Below are positions 35,279-44,216 of a stretch of 64,000 bases of DNA, piece after piece. Location: the NCBI GenBank assembly GCA_020846975.1, contig JADLCX010000030.1:21417-85416 (forward strand), given 5' to 3'. The notes beneath the pieces were generated by a model. It was given only the letters and a program-made list of their open reading frames with translations. It was not told the origin of the DNA and did no database searches. The stretch is from Phycisphaerales bacterium (lineage in GTDB: Bacteria; Planctomycetota; Phycisphaerae; Phycisphaerales; UBA1924). Positions within the stretch are counted from its first letter, which is position 1. Every line of letters starts with the position of its first letter. Position numbers and translations under genes: made by a program.

Positions 35279-35587
35279 ATGACTCGCTACGACCCGGCTG
35301 TCCTACAAAAGTTTGCTAACCGGCTCTATTCAAGAGCGAACACGATCATCGCGCTATGCACGCTTGTTGGACTGGCTCTTGGCGCTGTCGGTGGCTTCGT
35401 GTTGGAGAGCTCGATCAAGACGGGAAGCTCCGCCGGGGTAGCTGGCGCATGTGCGTTTGTCACCGCTGCTGTTGGGTACCTCGTCGGTGCTCAACGAGCG
35501 TTTATGCTCAAGTTCAGAGCGCAAGAAGCCCTTTGTCAGCGGCAGATCGAACTGAACACCCGCCAGGGGGGTTCGGTCGCTGGATAG
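35279..35587 (+). CDS. Small membrane protein, two predicted helices
   Basis: 102 aa with a good ribosome site (GAGGAGG, 9 bp before the ATG). Two hydrophobic segments, about residues 22-42 (TIIALCTLVGLALGAVGGFV) and 50-70 (SAGVAGACAFVTAAVGYLVG), connect over a short polar loop; the tail is charged. Codon use includes AT-rich codons (TTG, TTT, GCT, ACT) rare in neighbouring genes, suggesting recent acquisition or a lowly expressed gene. Function unknown. Confidence 0.65.
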   Translation: MTRYDPAVLQKFANRLYSRANTIIALCTLVGLALGAVGGFVLESSIKTGSSAGVAGACAFVTAAVGYLVGAQRAFMLKFRAQEALCQRQIELNTRQGGSVAG

Positions 35588-35972
35588 TGGTGGTCGGTGG
35601 GCGGGTGTCCCAACCGCTCCTCCACTCCGGCGGGTGGCATCGGTTCGAAACGTGCCACGGGCTTCGGCCGCTTTGGGCCGATGCCCGTGCGGATGTCGCG
35701 CGATGCCCGGCACAGGCAGCCGCTCAAAGCCGCGGCAGCCTGTGGCACCCGGCACCCGGCACCCGGCAAACCGGTCGTGGCACGGGGTGGACAACCCTTT
35801 GCCCCACCCCCCGTGGGTCCGGCCCGTGGTGCGTGCCGTGTCGTTGGACCTCCGTGGCCCGACCCCTTCTCAAGAAGAAGCAAACTCCCGAGCACCGATG
35901 GTCGCTCGAAGGCACACGACCACGCCCAAAGCGGCGTGGTCGTGGCACGGAGATTGGCGATAGACTCTGCCA
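35588..35972. other. Intergenic region with short repeats and a hairpin
   Basis: 385 bp without a supported gene. It includes three perfect copies of GGCACCC (35744-35764), words such as CCCGTG/CACGGG repeated with changes, and a strong hairpin at 35917-35942. Confidence 0.65.
35917..35942 (+). other. Perfect 10-bp hairpin upstream of the CBS-like gene
   Basis: CGACCACGCC (35917-35926) pairs fully with GGCGTGGTCG (35933-35942) across a 6-nt loop CAAAGC, ending 30 bp before the start codon of the next gene. There is no T-run, so it is not a typical terminator. It could be a protein-binding site or a leader structure. Confidence 0.5.
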
Positions 35973-37445
35973 ATGCCCGCCAACACCCACGGACCTTCTT
36001 CCCCCGATCAGCCGTATGCCAATGTCCTGGACATGATCGGCAACACGCCGATGCTCGAGTTCAAGCGGCTCGATCTGGGGGCGGGCGCACAGAGGGGCAT
36101 CAGGCTCTTCGGCAAGATGGAGCTGATGAACCCGGCGGGGTCGATCAAGGACCGCATCGGGCTGTCGATGATCACCGCGGCGGAGAAGGATGGGCGGCTG
36201 AACCCCAAGGGGAGCCCGCCGCCGACGATCATCGAGGCGACGGCGGGGAACACCGGGCTGGGGCTCGCGCTGGTCGCGGGGCAGAAGGGGTACAGGCTCA
36301 AGGTCGTCGTGCCCGACAAGATGTCGCAGGAGAAGATCCAGCACCTCAAGGCGATGGGCGCGGAGGTGGTCCTGACGCGGAGCGATGTGCCCAAGGGCCA
36401 CCCCGAGTATTACCAGGAGCTGGCCGCCTCGATCGCCGGGCGCACGCCCAACTCGCTGTACGTGAACCAGTTCGGCAACGCCGACAACCCGCGGGCCCAT
36501 TTCGAGACGACCGCGCCGGAGATCGAGCGGCAGCTGGCGGCGGTGGGGGGCGTTGACGCGATCGTGTGCGGTGTGGGCTCGGGCGGGACGCTCTCGGGGT
36601 GCGGGAACTACTTCAAGAAGCTCGCCGCCGAAGGCCGGCACAAGCCGGTGAAGATGATCCTCGCCGACCCGACCGGCTCGATCCTCGCGCCGCTGGTCAA
36701 CGACGGGCGGAAGGTCGAGCCGGGGAGCTGGCTGGTGGAGGGGATGGGCGAGGATTTCGTGCCCGACATCTGCGACCTCTCGCTGGTGAGCGAGGCGTTC
36801 GAGATCTCCGATGCCGAGTCGTTCTTCGCGGCCCGCGAGCTGCTGGCCAGGGAGGGCGTGCTGGCGGGCTCGAGCACCGGGTGCATCCTCGCGGCCGCGC
36901 TGAAGTTCTGCCGGAAGCAGACCGGGGAGGGGGGGGGGGGGCCCTGCAACGTCGTGACGCTGATCTGCGACAGCGGGGCCAAGGACCTCTCGAAGATGTT
37001 CAACGACTTCTGGATGATGGACAACGGGTTCATCAGGCGCACCAGGACGGGCGACCTGCGGGACCTGATCGCGCGGCGGCACGACCTGGGCGAGGACTAC
37101 ACGCTCCAGGAGAAGCACCCCGTGCGGCAGGCGATCCGCTGGATGTCGCTCTACGGCGTGTCGCAGATGGTGGTCATGGACGAGTCGGGCAGGGTCGCGG
37201 GGATCATCGACGAGGGCGACATCCTGCTGGGCATCGCGACCGACCCCGCGGCGTTCGACCGGCCGGTGTCGGACTTCATGACGCGGCGGCTGGAGACCGT
37301 CTCGCCCGAGGCGCCCATCGCCTCGCTCATGCCGATCTTCCGGGCCGACCGCGTGGCGATCGTCGCGGACCAGCGCGGCGCGTTCCACGGGCTGATCACC
37401 AAGCTCGACATGATCCACTACCTGCGGGCGCAGCTCTCGCGGTAG
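35973..37445 (+). CDS. Cystathionine beta-synthase-like PLP enzyme with CBS pair
   Basis: 490 aa. Residues about 15-345 are a fold-type II PLP enzyme: NPAGSIKDR carries the PLP lysine (Lys59), TAGNTGLGLAL follows, and GVGSGGTLSG binds the phosphate. Residues about 370-490 form two CBS domains (HPVRQAIRWMSLYGVSQMVV, VSDFMTRRLETVSPEAPI), a regulatory module. The domain order equals cystathionine beta-synthase; a cysteine synthase role is also possible. The gene contains a G4-A-G13 tract that adds a Gly run (GEGGGGP) near residue 320 in a loop just before a core strand. Confidence 0.9.
   Translation: MPANTHGPSSPDQPYANVLDMIGNTPMLEFKRLDLGAGAQRGIRLFGKMELMNPAGSIKDRIGLSMITAAEKDGRLNPKGSPPPTIIEATAGNTGLGLALVAGQKGYRLKVVVPDKMSQEKIQHLKAMGAEVVLTRSDVPKGHPEYYQELAASIAGRTPNSLYVNQFGNADNPRAHFETTAPEIERQLAAVGGVDAIVCGVGSGGTLSGCGNYFKKLAAEGRHKPVKMILADPTGSILAPLVNDGRKVEPGSWLVEGMGEDFVPDICDLSLVSEAFEISDAESFFAARELLAREGVLAGSSTGCILAAALKFCRKQTGEGGGGPCNVVTLICDSGAKDLSKMFNDFWMMDNGFIRRTRTGDLRDLIARRHDLGEDYTLQEKHPVRQAIRWMSLYGVSQMVVMDESGRVAGIIDEGDILLGIATDPAAFDRPVSDFMTRRLETVSPEAPIASLMPIFRADRVAIVADQRGAFHGLITKLDMIHYLRAQLSR
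36924..36941 (+). repeat. G4-A-G13 tract inside the CBS-like gene
   Basis: Encodes GEGGGG in a loop between a helix (KFCRKQT) and a strand (NVVTLICDSG). Thirteen identical bases in a coding region are prone to slippage; one base gained or lost would remove both CBS domains. Confidence 0.9.
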
Positions 37446-37474
37446 CGTGCGTTCGGAGGGGAAGGGGGCGGGGC

Positions 37475-37498
37475 GGGGGGGGAGGGGGGAAGGGGGGG
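37475..37498 (+). repeat. G8-A-G6-AA-G7 tract between convergent genes
   Basis: Occupies the space between the CBS-like gene and pstB and abuts the pstB stop codon. It belongs to the same tract type as 26504, 31587 and 59909. Confidence 0.9.
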
Positions 37499-38440
37499 TC
37501 AGCCGAAGCGGCCGGAGATGTACTGCTCGGTCAGCGGCCTGGCCGGGTTCTGGAACATCATGTCCGTGCGGCCGACCTCGACCATCTCGCCGAGGTACAT
37601 GAACGCGGTGAAGTCGCTGACGCGCGCGGCCTGCTGCATGTTGTGCGTCACGATGATGATGGTCACGCGCGAGCGGAGCTCGTGGATCAGTTCCTCGATC
37701 TTGCTGGTCGCGATCGGGTCCAGCGCGCTGGTCGGCTCATCAAAGAGCACGATCTCGGGCTCGACGGCCAGGGCGCGGGCGATGCACAGCCGCTGCTGCT
37801 GCCCGCCCGAGAGCGCGAACGCCGGCTTCCGCAGCCGGTCGGAGACCTCGCCCCACAGCGCGGCGCCCTTGAGCGCGGTCTCGACGCGGTCGGCGAGCTC
37901 CCGCCTGCTCCGCACGCCCCGGAGGCGAAGCCCGTAGGCCACGTTCTCGAAGATGCTCTTGGGGAATGGGTTGGGCTTCTGGAACACCATGCTGATGCGC
38001 ATCCGCATCTCGATCGGGCTGATGCGGCGATCAACGATGTTGATCCCGCTGGGGTTGAGCACGATCTTCCCCTCGTAGCGCGTGTCGGGATAGAGGTCGT
38101 GCATGCGGTTGAAGCACCGCAGGAGCGTGGTCTTGCCGCACCCGGACGGGCCGATCAGGGCCGTGACGGCGCGCTCGGCGAACCCGATCGAGACGTTCTT
38201 CACGGCCTGGAACGGGCCGTAGTAGAACGAGAAGTCCTGCACACGGGCCTTGATCCCGGCGGCCGGCGCGGCGGCGGTCGCTTCCTGGTTGGCGGGGGTC
38301 GTGGTCGGCAAGGGTTCTCGTGGACGGCCGGCAGCGCCGCCCGTCGCGGCGGCGTCAACGCTCACGGGCGCGGCGAGCGCCGGGCCCCGGGCGATGGTAT
38401 CTCGCGGATGCGCCGGCCGCGAACCGGGCGGGCTCACCAC
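37499..38440 (-). CDS. pstB: Phosphate ABC transporter ATPase PstB
   Basis: 313 aa with GTG start (38440 or 38437), overlapping the pstA stop. Walker A GPSGCGKT, the Pst-specific stretch [20 protein letters not shown], signature LSGGQQQR and Walker [14 protein letters not shown] are all present. It powers high-affinity phosphate import. It is about 55 residues longer than E. coli PstB through an Ala/Pro-rich N-terminal extension with no known counterpart; part of it may be untranslated if a downstream start is used. Last gene of pstSCAB; no phoU follows. Confidence 0.95.
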   Translation of the reverse strand: MVSPPGSRPAHPRDTIARGPALAAPVSVDAAATGGAAGRPREPLPTTTPANQEATAAAPAAGIKARVQDFSFYYGPFQAVKNVSIGFAERAVTALIGPSGCGKTTLLRCFNRMHDLYPDTRYEGKIVLNPSGINIVDRRISPIEMRMRISMVFQKPNPFPKSIFENVAYGLRLRGVRSRRELADRVETALKGAALWGEVSDRLRKPAFALSGGQQQRLCIARALAVEPEIVLFDEPTSALDPIATSKIEELIHELRSRVTIIIVTHNMQQAARVSDFTAFMYLGEMVEVGRTDMMFQNPARPLTEQYISGRFG

Positions 38441-39363
38441 TTGATCCTCCTCCGCATCCGCGCCCGGAACCAGATCGCCCCGGCGTTGAGCGTCAGCGTG
38501 ACGGCCAGCAGCACCACGCCCGTCGCCGCGGCGTTCTCAAGGAACCTGTCCCCCGGGCGAGAGACCCAGTTGAACATCTGGATGGGCAGCACCGTGAACG
38601 GCGACCACACCCAGTCCAGCGGCCCCGCGTGCCGGATCACACCCTCGGCCGACTCCACGATCTGGCCGGGATAGGGCGGGAGGAAGCGGATGTACGTGAG
38701 CGCGCCGATCGTGACCAGCGGCGCGGTCTCGCCGATGGCCCGGGAGATGCCGATGATCACGCCCGTCGAGATCCCGCCGGCCGAGTACGGCAGCAGGTGG
38801 TGCCGCACAACCTGCCACCGCGTCGCGCCCAGCGCGTACGCGGCCTCGCGCATGTTCTGCGGGATCGCCCGCAGCGATTCCCGCGTCGCGACGATCACGA
38901 TGGGGAGGATCAGGAAGGCGAGCGTCAGGCCGCCGGAGAGGACGCTCCGCTCGAAGCGGAACGTGTAGACGAACAGCCCGAGGGCCATCAGCCCGTACAC
39001 GATCGAGGGAACGCCCGCGAGGTTGGTGATGTTGATCTCGATCAGGCCCGTCAGCCGGTTCTTCTTCGCGTACTCCTCGAGGTAGATGCCCGCGGCGACG
39101 CCCAGCGGGATCGCCGTCAGCGAGGTGACGAGCATCACCAGCAGCGAGCCGACCAGCGGCGAGAGGATCCCCGACTTGTCGGCGTGCCGCGAGGGAAACG
39201 AGGTGAGGAACGCCCAGTCGATCCGCGACAGGCCCTGCACCGCCAGCCGGCCCAGGAGCGCGGCCAGCACACCCAGCACGATGCAGATGCAAACCACCCC
39301 GACGACCGCGAACACGCGGTCTTCGAGTTTGGCCTTGCGAACCATGCGGGCGGTGTCGAGCAT
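38434..39363 (-). CDS. pstA: Phosphate ABC transporter permease PstA
   Basis: 309 aa from ATG 39363 ([15 protein letters not shown]). It has about six membrane helices ([20 protein letters not shown] first; [17 protein letters not shown] last). The family segment [20 protein letters not shown] and the coupling loop [20 protein letters not shown], followed by [18 protein letters not shown], are typical of PstA. It forms the membrane channel with PstC. It overlaps pstB and starts 41 bp after pstC. Confidence 0.95.
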   Translation of the reverse strand: MLDTARMVRKAKLEDRVFAVVGVVCICIVLGVLAALLGRLAVQGLSRIDWAFLTSFPSRHADKSGILSPLVGSLLVMLVTSLTAIPLGVAAGIYLEEYAKKNRLTGLIEINITNLAGVPSIVYGLMALGLFVYTFRFERSVLSGGLTLAFLILPIVIVATRESLRAIPQNMREAAYALGATRWQVVRHHLLPYSAGGISTGVIIGISRAIGETAPLVTIGALTYIRFLPPYPGQIVESAEGVIRHAGPLDWVWSPFTVLPIQMFNWVSRPGDRFLENAAATGVVLLAVTLTLNAGAIWFRARMRRRIKW

Positions 39364-39404
39364 TCCGGGGAAGGGATCGGGGACTAGAGAACAGGGAGAA
39401 TAAG

Positions 39405-40364
39405 TCAGTAGGCCTGACGGAAGCGACGCCGGAGCCACGCCCCGACGAGGTTGAACCCGAGCGTGAGCACGAAGAGCGTGAACCCCGCGGCGAAGATCGA
39501 CTTGTACCCGATCGTGCCGTGCGGAAGGTCACCCAGCGACACCTGCACGATGAACGCCGTGATCGTCGCCGCCGAGTCGAGCGGATTGACCGTCAGGCTC
39601 GGCTGCTGCCCCGCGGCGATCGCGACGATCATGGTCTCGCCGACCGCGCGGGCCACCGCGAGCGTGTACGCGGCGCCGATGCCCGAGAGCGCGGCCGGAA
39701 AGACCACCCGGATCGCGGTCTTGAGCCTCCCCGCGCCCATCGCGTACGAGCCCTCGCGGAGCAGCATGGGCACCGACCGCATCGCGTCCTCGCTCAGCGA
39801 GCTGATGTACGGCACGATCATCACGCCCATCACCAGCCCCGCGCTCAGCATGTTGAACGCCGGGATGTCGCTGTCAATCTTCTGCAGCAGCGGTGTCACC
39901 GACATCACCGCGAAGTAGCCGAACACGACCGTCGGCACCGCGCTCAGCATCTCCAGCACCGGCTTGACGATCTCCCGCACCCTCGCCGGCGCGAACTCGC
40001 TCAGCCAGATCGCCAGGATCGTCCCCACGGGCATCGCCACCGCCAGCGCGATGCCGGTTGTCATCAGCGTGCCCGCCAGGAGCGGCATGATCCCGTACCG
40101 CGGCTCGGCGAACAGAGGAGTCCACAGCCGCGCGGTCAGGAACTCCCCGATCGGGACGGTCCGGAAGAACGGAGCCGCCTCGGAGACCAGCACGAACACG
40201 ATGCCCGCCGTGATCGCCACCGAGAACAGCGCCGCGAGCAGCAGCCCGAACTCGATCAGTTTCTCCATCGCACCCGCGATGGCCGACCGCTGCCGGACCG
40301 GCGCGGCGCTCGCACGCACAGCGGCGTTCGACGCGATGCCGGGCTGCTGCGAGATCGCGTTCAT
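39405..40364 (-). CDS. pstC: Phosphate ABC transporter permease PstC
   Basis: 319 aa from ATG 40364 (MNAISQQPGI). Six helices; IAIWLSEFAP-like and KPVLEMLSAVPTVVFGYFA are PstC hallmarks, and AMGAGRLKTAIRVVFPAALS with VARAVGETMIVAIAAG is the coupling region. It pairs with PstA to form the phosphate channel. The 130-bp gap to pstS contains no terminator with a T-run. Confidence 0.95.
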   Translation of the reverse strand: MNAISQQPGIASNAAVRASAAPVRQRSAIAGAMEKLIEFGLLLAALFSVAITAGIVFVLVSEAAPFFRTVPIGEFLTARLWTPLFAEPRYGIMPLLAGTLMTTGIALAVAMPVGTILAIWLSEFAPARVREIVKPVLEMLSAVPTVVFGYFAVMSVTPLLQKIDSDIPAFNMLSAGLVMGVMIVPYISSLSEDAMRSVPMLLREGSYAMGAGRLKTAIRVVFPAALSGIGAAYTLAVARAVGETMIVAIAAGQQPSLTVNPLDSAATITAFIVQVSLGDLPHGTIGYKSIFAAGFTLFVLTLGFNLVGAWLRRRFRQAY

Positions 40365-40494
40365 GCCTTCTTTCGTTTCGGATCGGCCGAGAGTGAAGGG
40401 GAGATGAGGGGGAGGCGAGAGCCAAAGGGGGGCAACCCAAACCCAGGAGCCCGGCCCGCTGAATCCCGCGGGCCGGAGTTGAGAGCATACCCGA

Positions 40495-41544
40495 TTACTT
40501 CTTCTCTTCCGGCTTCGCGGCATCCTTCACCGCGTCAACCGTCTCGCGTGTCAGCAGTTGCTCGATGGTGAGCCCAACCTCGGGCTTGCCGCCGAAGACC
40601 GTGCCCGTGTCCAACTTGTTCCACCGCTCGCGAGCCATCTTGTAGGCGGCCTGCGGCAGGGCGACGTACTTCACCTCTTCCGCCAGGCTCGCGGCGTTCT
40701 CGAGGTAATACTCGACAAACTTCTTGACCTCAGGCCGCGACTCCGCGGCCTTCTTGTTCACGTAGATGAACAGCGGGCGCGAGAGTGGGTTGTACTTGCC
40801 CTTGATCACGCTCTCCGGGTTCGGCTCGACCGCCCCGCCGCCCTTGCCGTCGTCGATCTTCACCGCCTTGAGCTTGTCCTTGTGCTCGGCGAAGTACGCG
40901 TACCCGAAATAACCGATCGCGTTCTTGTCGCCGTCCACGCCGCGAACCAGCACGTTGTCGTCTTCGCTGGCGGTGTAATCGCCGCGGCTGGCCTTGGCCT
41001 TGCCGCAGACCGCCTCCGTGAAGTAGTCAAACGTGCCCGAGTCCGACCCCGCGCCGTAGAGCGTCAGCGGCGCATCGGGCCACCTGGGGTTGATCTGGTT
41101 CCACCTGGTCACCTTCCCTTGCGCGCCCGGCTCCCACATCTTCTTGAGTTCGGCGACCGTGATCGTCTCCGCCCACGTGTTGGTCTTGTTCACGACCACC
41201 GTCAGCGCATCAAAGCAGATCGGCAGTTCGATGTACTCGACTCCGTTCGCTTTGGCGGCCTTCATTTCCTCGGCCATGATCGGCCGCGAAGCGTTCGCGA
41301 TGTCGATCTCACCCCGGCAGAACTTCTTGAAACCGCCGCCCGTGCCCGAAACACCCACCGTGACCCTCATCCCCTGGTTGGCGTCCTGGAACTCTTCCGC
41401 GACGGCCTCGGTCACGGGGTACACCGTGCTCGAACCGTCGATCCTGATCAGCCTGCCCTGCCCTGACGCCGGTGAGACGCCCACGCCGAGGACCAGCGAC
41501 GCCGCCAGGCCCATCATGCTCGCCATCCACGCACGTCTCCGCAC
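40495..41544 (-). CDS. pstS: Phosphate-binding protein PstS
   Basis: 349 aa with GTG start at 41544, chosen because AAGGAG lies 7-8 nt upstream and the product begins with an Arg-rich n-region and signal helix (MMGLAASLVLGVGVSPASGQ). Phosphate-site motifs are IDGSSTVYPVTEA, VSGTGGGFKKF, GAGSDSGTFDYF and the DIANASRPI segment. The periplasmic protein traps phosphate for PstCAB. First gene of the operon; the upstream 159 bp should carry its (possibly PhoB-controlled) promoter, but I did not find a clear Pho box. Confidence 0.95.
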   Translation of the reverse strand: MRRRAWMASMMGLAASLVLGVGVSPASGQGRLIRIDGSSTVYPVTEAVAEEFQDANQGMRVTVGVSGTGGGFKKFCRGEIDIANASRPIMAEEMKAAKANGVEYIELPICFDALTVVVNKTNTWAETITVAELKKMWEPGAQGKVTRWNQINPRWPDAPLTLYGAGSDSGTFDYFTEAVCGKAKASRGDYTASEDDNVLVRGVDGDKNAIGYFGYAYFAEHKDKLKAVKIDDGKGGGAVEPNPESVIKGKYNPLSRPLFIYVNKKAAESRPEVKKFVEYYLENAASLAEEVKYVALPQAAYKMARERWNKLDTGTVFGGKPEVGLTIEQLLTRETVDAVKDAAKPEEKK

Positions 41545-41703
41545 GACCGTTCTCCTTGCCCGGTGATTTCCGCGATCACGATCTGGCCGGCCCGGCCGAT
41601 CAGAACGCACGATGCTAGGAAAAACCGGTCGGAAATGGGCCCTCGGACTGTTCAGATTGCGTCAAGATCGTCCTCGCTGGCGAGGGACGAGCGGGGTTGT
41701 CGG

Positions 41704-43134
41704 TCAAAGTTCGGTCTTGTCCCCCCAGCACGGGAGTTCGGCGTGAATCCCGGTCGTCCGGTGAATCCGCTCCGCGAGCGCCCTCCGCGGCCCGTCTTCG
41801 CCGTGCGTCAACACCAGCCGCGGTCGAGTTGAGCTCCCATCACGCAAGGCGTGCGACCCCCACGCCACCAGCTCGGCCTGGCCCGCGTGTGCCGAGAATC
41901 CGCCCAGAGTGTGAACCTTTGCGCGAACCTCGACCGGCTGATTGAAGATCCGAACCGACGGCGCGCCCTCAACCAATCGGCGCCCCAGCGTGCCTTTTCC
42001 CTGGTACCCAACGATCACCACGTGCGTTGACGGGTTCGCCAGTGAGTTGCGCAGGTGGTGCACGATCCGGCCGCCGGTGCACATCCCGCTCCCCGCGATC
42101 ACCACCCCGCCGCCGCGGAGTGAGTTGAGAGCGCGAGACTCATCGCGCGATGCCGTGTGCCGAAGCCCGGCAAAGTTCAGCGGATCAATCCCCCGCAGTT
42201 TGAGCGCCGCGGCCTCCGCGTCGTACAACTCGGGATGCTCGGTGTAGAGCGCGGATGTGGCCGTGGCCATCGGGCTGTCGATGTACACGCTCGTCGGCGG
42301 GATGCGGTCCTCCCGGCGCAGGCATCCCATATGGTAAATCAGGTCCTGCGTCCGGCCGACCGCGAACGCGGGAATCAGCACCTTGCCATCCTCCGCCCTC
42401 GCGGTGTCCAGCACGCCCACCAGTTCCTCGATCGTCTGATCCAGCGGCCGGTGGTTCCGGTCTCCGTAGGTGGATTCGAGCACCACCAGGTCCGGCGTGC
42501 CCGTGAGCTCGGCGGAGGGAACCACCGGGTCGCGGAGGATCGGCGCGCCGGTCACGCCGACATCGCCCGAAAACAGGATCCGCCTCGTCGCCGCGCCCGG
42601 TCTGCCCCCCTCCACCGTCATCAGCACGCTCGCCGCGCCGATGATGTGGCCCGCATCGAAGAACCGGATGGACACGCCCGGTGCGATCCGCTGCTCTCGC
42701 TGGTAACACACGGGCGTCAATCGTCCCAGCGTCTGCTCCGCCTGTTCGGTCGTGAACAGCGGCTCCTCGGATCGCCGCCCCTCGGCCGTGGCTCGCTTCC
42801 GATCATCCTCCGCATCCGCTTCCTGCAGCGCCGCGGCGTCACGCAGGATGATCCCCGTCAGGGCCTGCGTCGCGGGCGTGCAGAACACGCGGCCCTTGTA
42901 CCCGCCCGCTTCCAGCAGCGGCAGCCGACCGCAATGGTCGAGGTGACCGTGCGTGAGCACGACCGCATCCAGCCGCCCGGGATCCAGCGGCGGCAACTCC
43001 CGGTTGCGCCGCTCGGAATCGGGATCGCCCTGATGCTGGCCGAAGTCCAGAAGGACACGCGCCCGCCCGCTCTCGACCAGGTAGCACGACCCCGTCACTT
43101 CTCCCGCCGCGCCGAAGTAGCTCACGTTGATCAT
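41704..43134 (-). CDS. Beta-CASP metallo-beta-lactamase RNA hydrolase-like protein
   Basis: 476 aa from ATG 43134 (MINVSYFGAAGEVTGSCYLV, the standard start of this family). The metal site HGHLDH has His62, His64, Asp66 and His67, followed by FDAGHIIGAAS, LFSGDVG, and the beta-CASP and C-terminal motifs (VVLESTYGDRNH, IPAFAVGRTQ, GSGMCTGGRIVHHL, GFSAHAGQAEL). Related proteins are mRNA 3'-processing-type endo/exonucleases (TTHA0252-like). It is divergent from the next gene with 62 bp between the starts. Confidence 0.93.
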   Translation of the reverse strand: MINVSYFGAAGEVTGSCYLVESGRARVLLDFGQHQGDPDSERRNRELPPLDPGRLDAVVLTHGHLDHCGRLPLLEAGGYKGRVFCTPATQALTGIILRDAAALQEADAEDDRKRATAEGRRSEEPLFTTEQAEQTLGRLTPVCYQREQRIAPGVSIRFFDAGHIIGAASVLMTVEGGRPGAATRRILFSGDVGVTGAPILRDPVVPSAELTGTPDLVVLESTYGDRNHRPLDQTIEELVGVLDTARAEDGKVLIPAFAVGRTQDLIYHMGCLRREDRIPPTSVYIDSPMATATSALYTEHPELYDAEAAALKLRGIDPLNFAGLRHTASRDESRALNSLRGGGVVIAGSGMCTGGRIVHHLRNSLANPSTHVVIVGYQGKGTLGRRLVEGAPSVRIFNQPVEVRAKVHTLGGFSAHAGQAELVAWGSHALRDGSSTRPRLVLTHGEDGPRRALAERIHRTTGIHAELPCWGDKTEL

Positions 43135-43196
43135 GAATACTCGCTCAATCCGGGTCGGCCCGGTGACTTGGCCTGCCGCGCAGTGTACCGTCATCC

Positions 43197-44216
43197 GTGG
43201 CCGATCCGCTCCCGCCCATGCACGACGACCGATCCGACGGGCCGGGTCCATCCCGCTCAAGGCTGCGGACCGCCGCCGCGGCGGCCCGGTCCGGCCTGCA
43301 ACGCTACCCGCGTCACATCATCGAATCGTTCCGCGAGGCCGGCACGCGTGCACGCGCCGCGACCGGAGGAGGATCGGACCTGATCCCGATGCCGGCAGCC
43401 CATTCGCGGATCGACTTCGACAAACTGGGCCGCGCCCGCCTTTCCGCGGCTTGGGTGGGCCACGCCACGGTGCTGCTGCGGATGGCCGGAAAGACCATCC
43501 TGACCGACCCGGTCTTTTCCCGACGGATCGGCGTGTCGGTCGGCGGCGTCACCGTCGGGCTCGGCCGCCTCCTCCCGCCCGCGGCCGAGATCGAGCACCT
43601 GCCCGCTATCGACATCGTCCTGCTCTCGCACGCCCACTTCGACCACCTCGACAAGCCCTCGCTGCGGCGGCTTGTCTCCGGCCCCGCGCGCGGCGCGGTG
43701 GTCATCACCGCCGACCGGACGCGAGCCCTTATCCCCGACGGCTTCGGCGAGGTGGTGCAACTCGCATGGGGAAGACAAGCCCGCATCGGCGAACTCCGCA
43801 TCGAGGCCCTCCAGCCCCGCCATTGGGGGGCGCGCGCCGCGCTCGACCGCGGCCGCGGCTACAACGCCTACCTCCTCGAGCACGGCCTCGACCGCGTCCT
43901 TTTCGCCGGCGACACCGCGCTCACCGACACGTTCGACCGTCTGGGTCCGATCGGGCTTTCGGTGTTCGGGATCGGCGCGTACCAGACCTGGGAGGGCGCG
44001 CACGCCACGCCCGAGCAGGTCTGGAACATGTTCATGCGCATCGGCGACTCCGAGCGAGGCCGCCTCCTGCCCATGCACCACTCCACCTTCGACATGGGCG
44101 AGAAGCGACCCGACGAGCCCATCACGCGCCTGCTCGCCGCGGCCGGTGATGACGCGACGAGGATCATCTGCCGAGAGCCGGGTCACGTCTGGTCCGACGA
44201 GCCGGGCGCGCGCTGA
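43197..44216 (+). CDS. Metallo-beta-lactamase-fold hydrolase (UlaG/NAPE-PLD-like)
   Basis: 339 aa from GTG 43197; an ATG at 43218 is an alternative start. The core has AWVGHATVLLRMAGKTILTD, the metal motif LSHAHFDHLD, RGYNAYLLEHG, LFAGDTALTD and LLPMHHSTFD, which place it in the UlaG/NAPE-phospholipase-D-like branch of the fold. The substrate is not predictable. The first 60 residues are Arg/Ala-rich and variable. Its 3' end overlaps the end of the convergent DedA gene by 34 bp. Confidence 0.88.
   Translation: MADPLPPMHDDRSDGPGPSRSRLRTAAAAARSGLQRYPRHIIESFREAGTRARAATGGGSDLIPMPAAHSRIDFDKLGRARLSAAWVGHATVLLRMAGKTILTDPVFSRRIGVSVGGVTVGLGRLLPPAAEIEHLPAIDIVLLSHAHFDHLDKPSLRRLVSGPARGAVVITADRTRALIPDGFGEVVQLAWGRQARIGELRIEALQPRHWGARAALDRGRGYNAYLLEHGLDRVLFAGDTALTDTFDRLGPIGLSVFGIGAYQTWEGAHATPEQVWNMFMRIGDSERGRLLPMHHSTFDMGEKRPDEPITRLLAAAGDDATRIICREPGHVWSDEPGAR

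Noticed and set aside
35917..35942. Hairpin as a rho-independent terminator
   Set aside because: No T-run follows on either strand.
41704..44216. The two adjacent metallo-beta-lactamase-fold genes as a duplicated pair
   Set aside because: One is a beta-CASP RNA-hydrolase type and the other UlaG/NAPE-PLD-like; they differ in motifs and are divergently transcribed.
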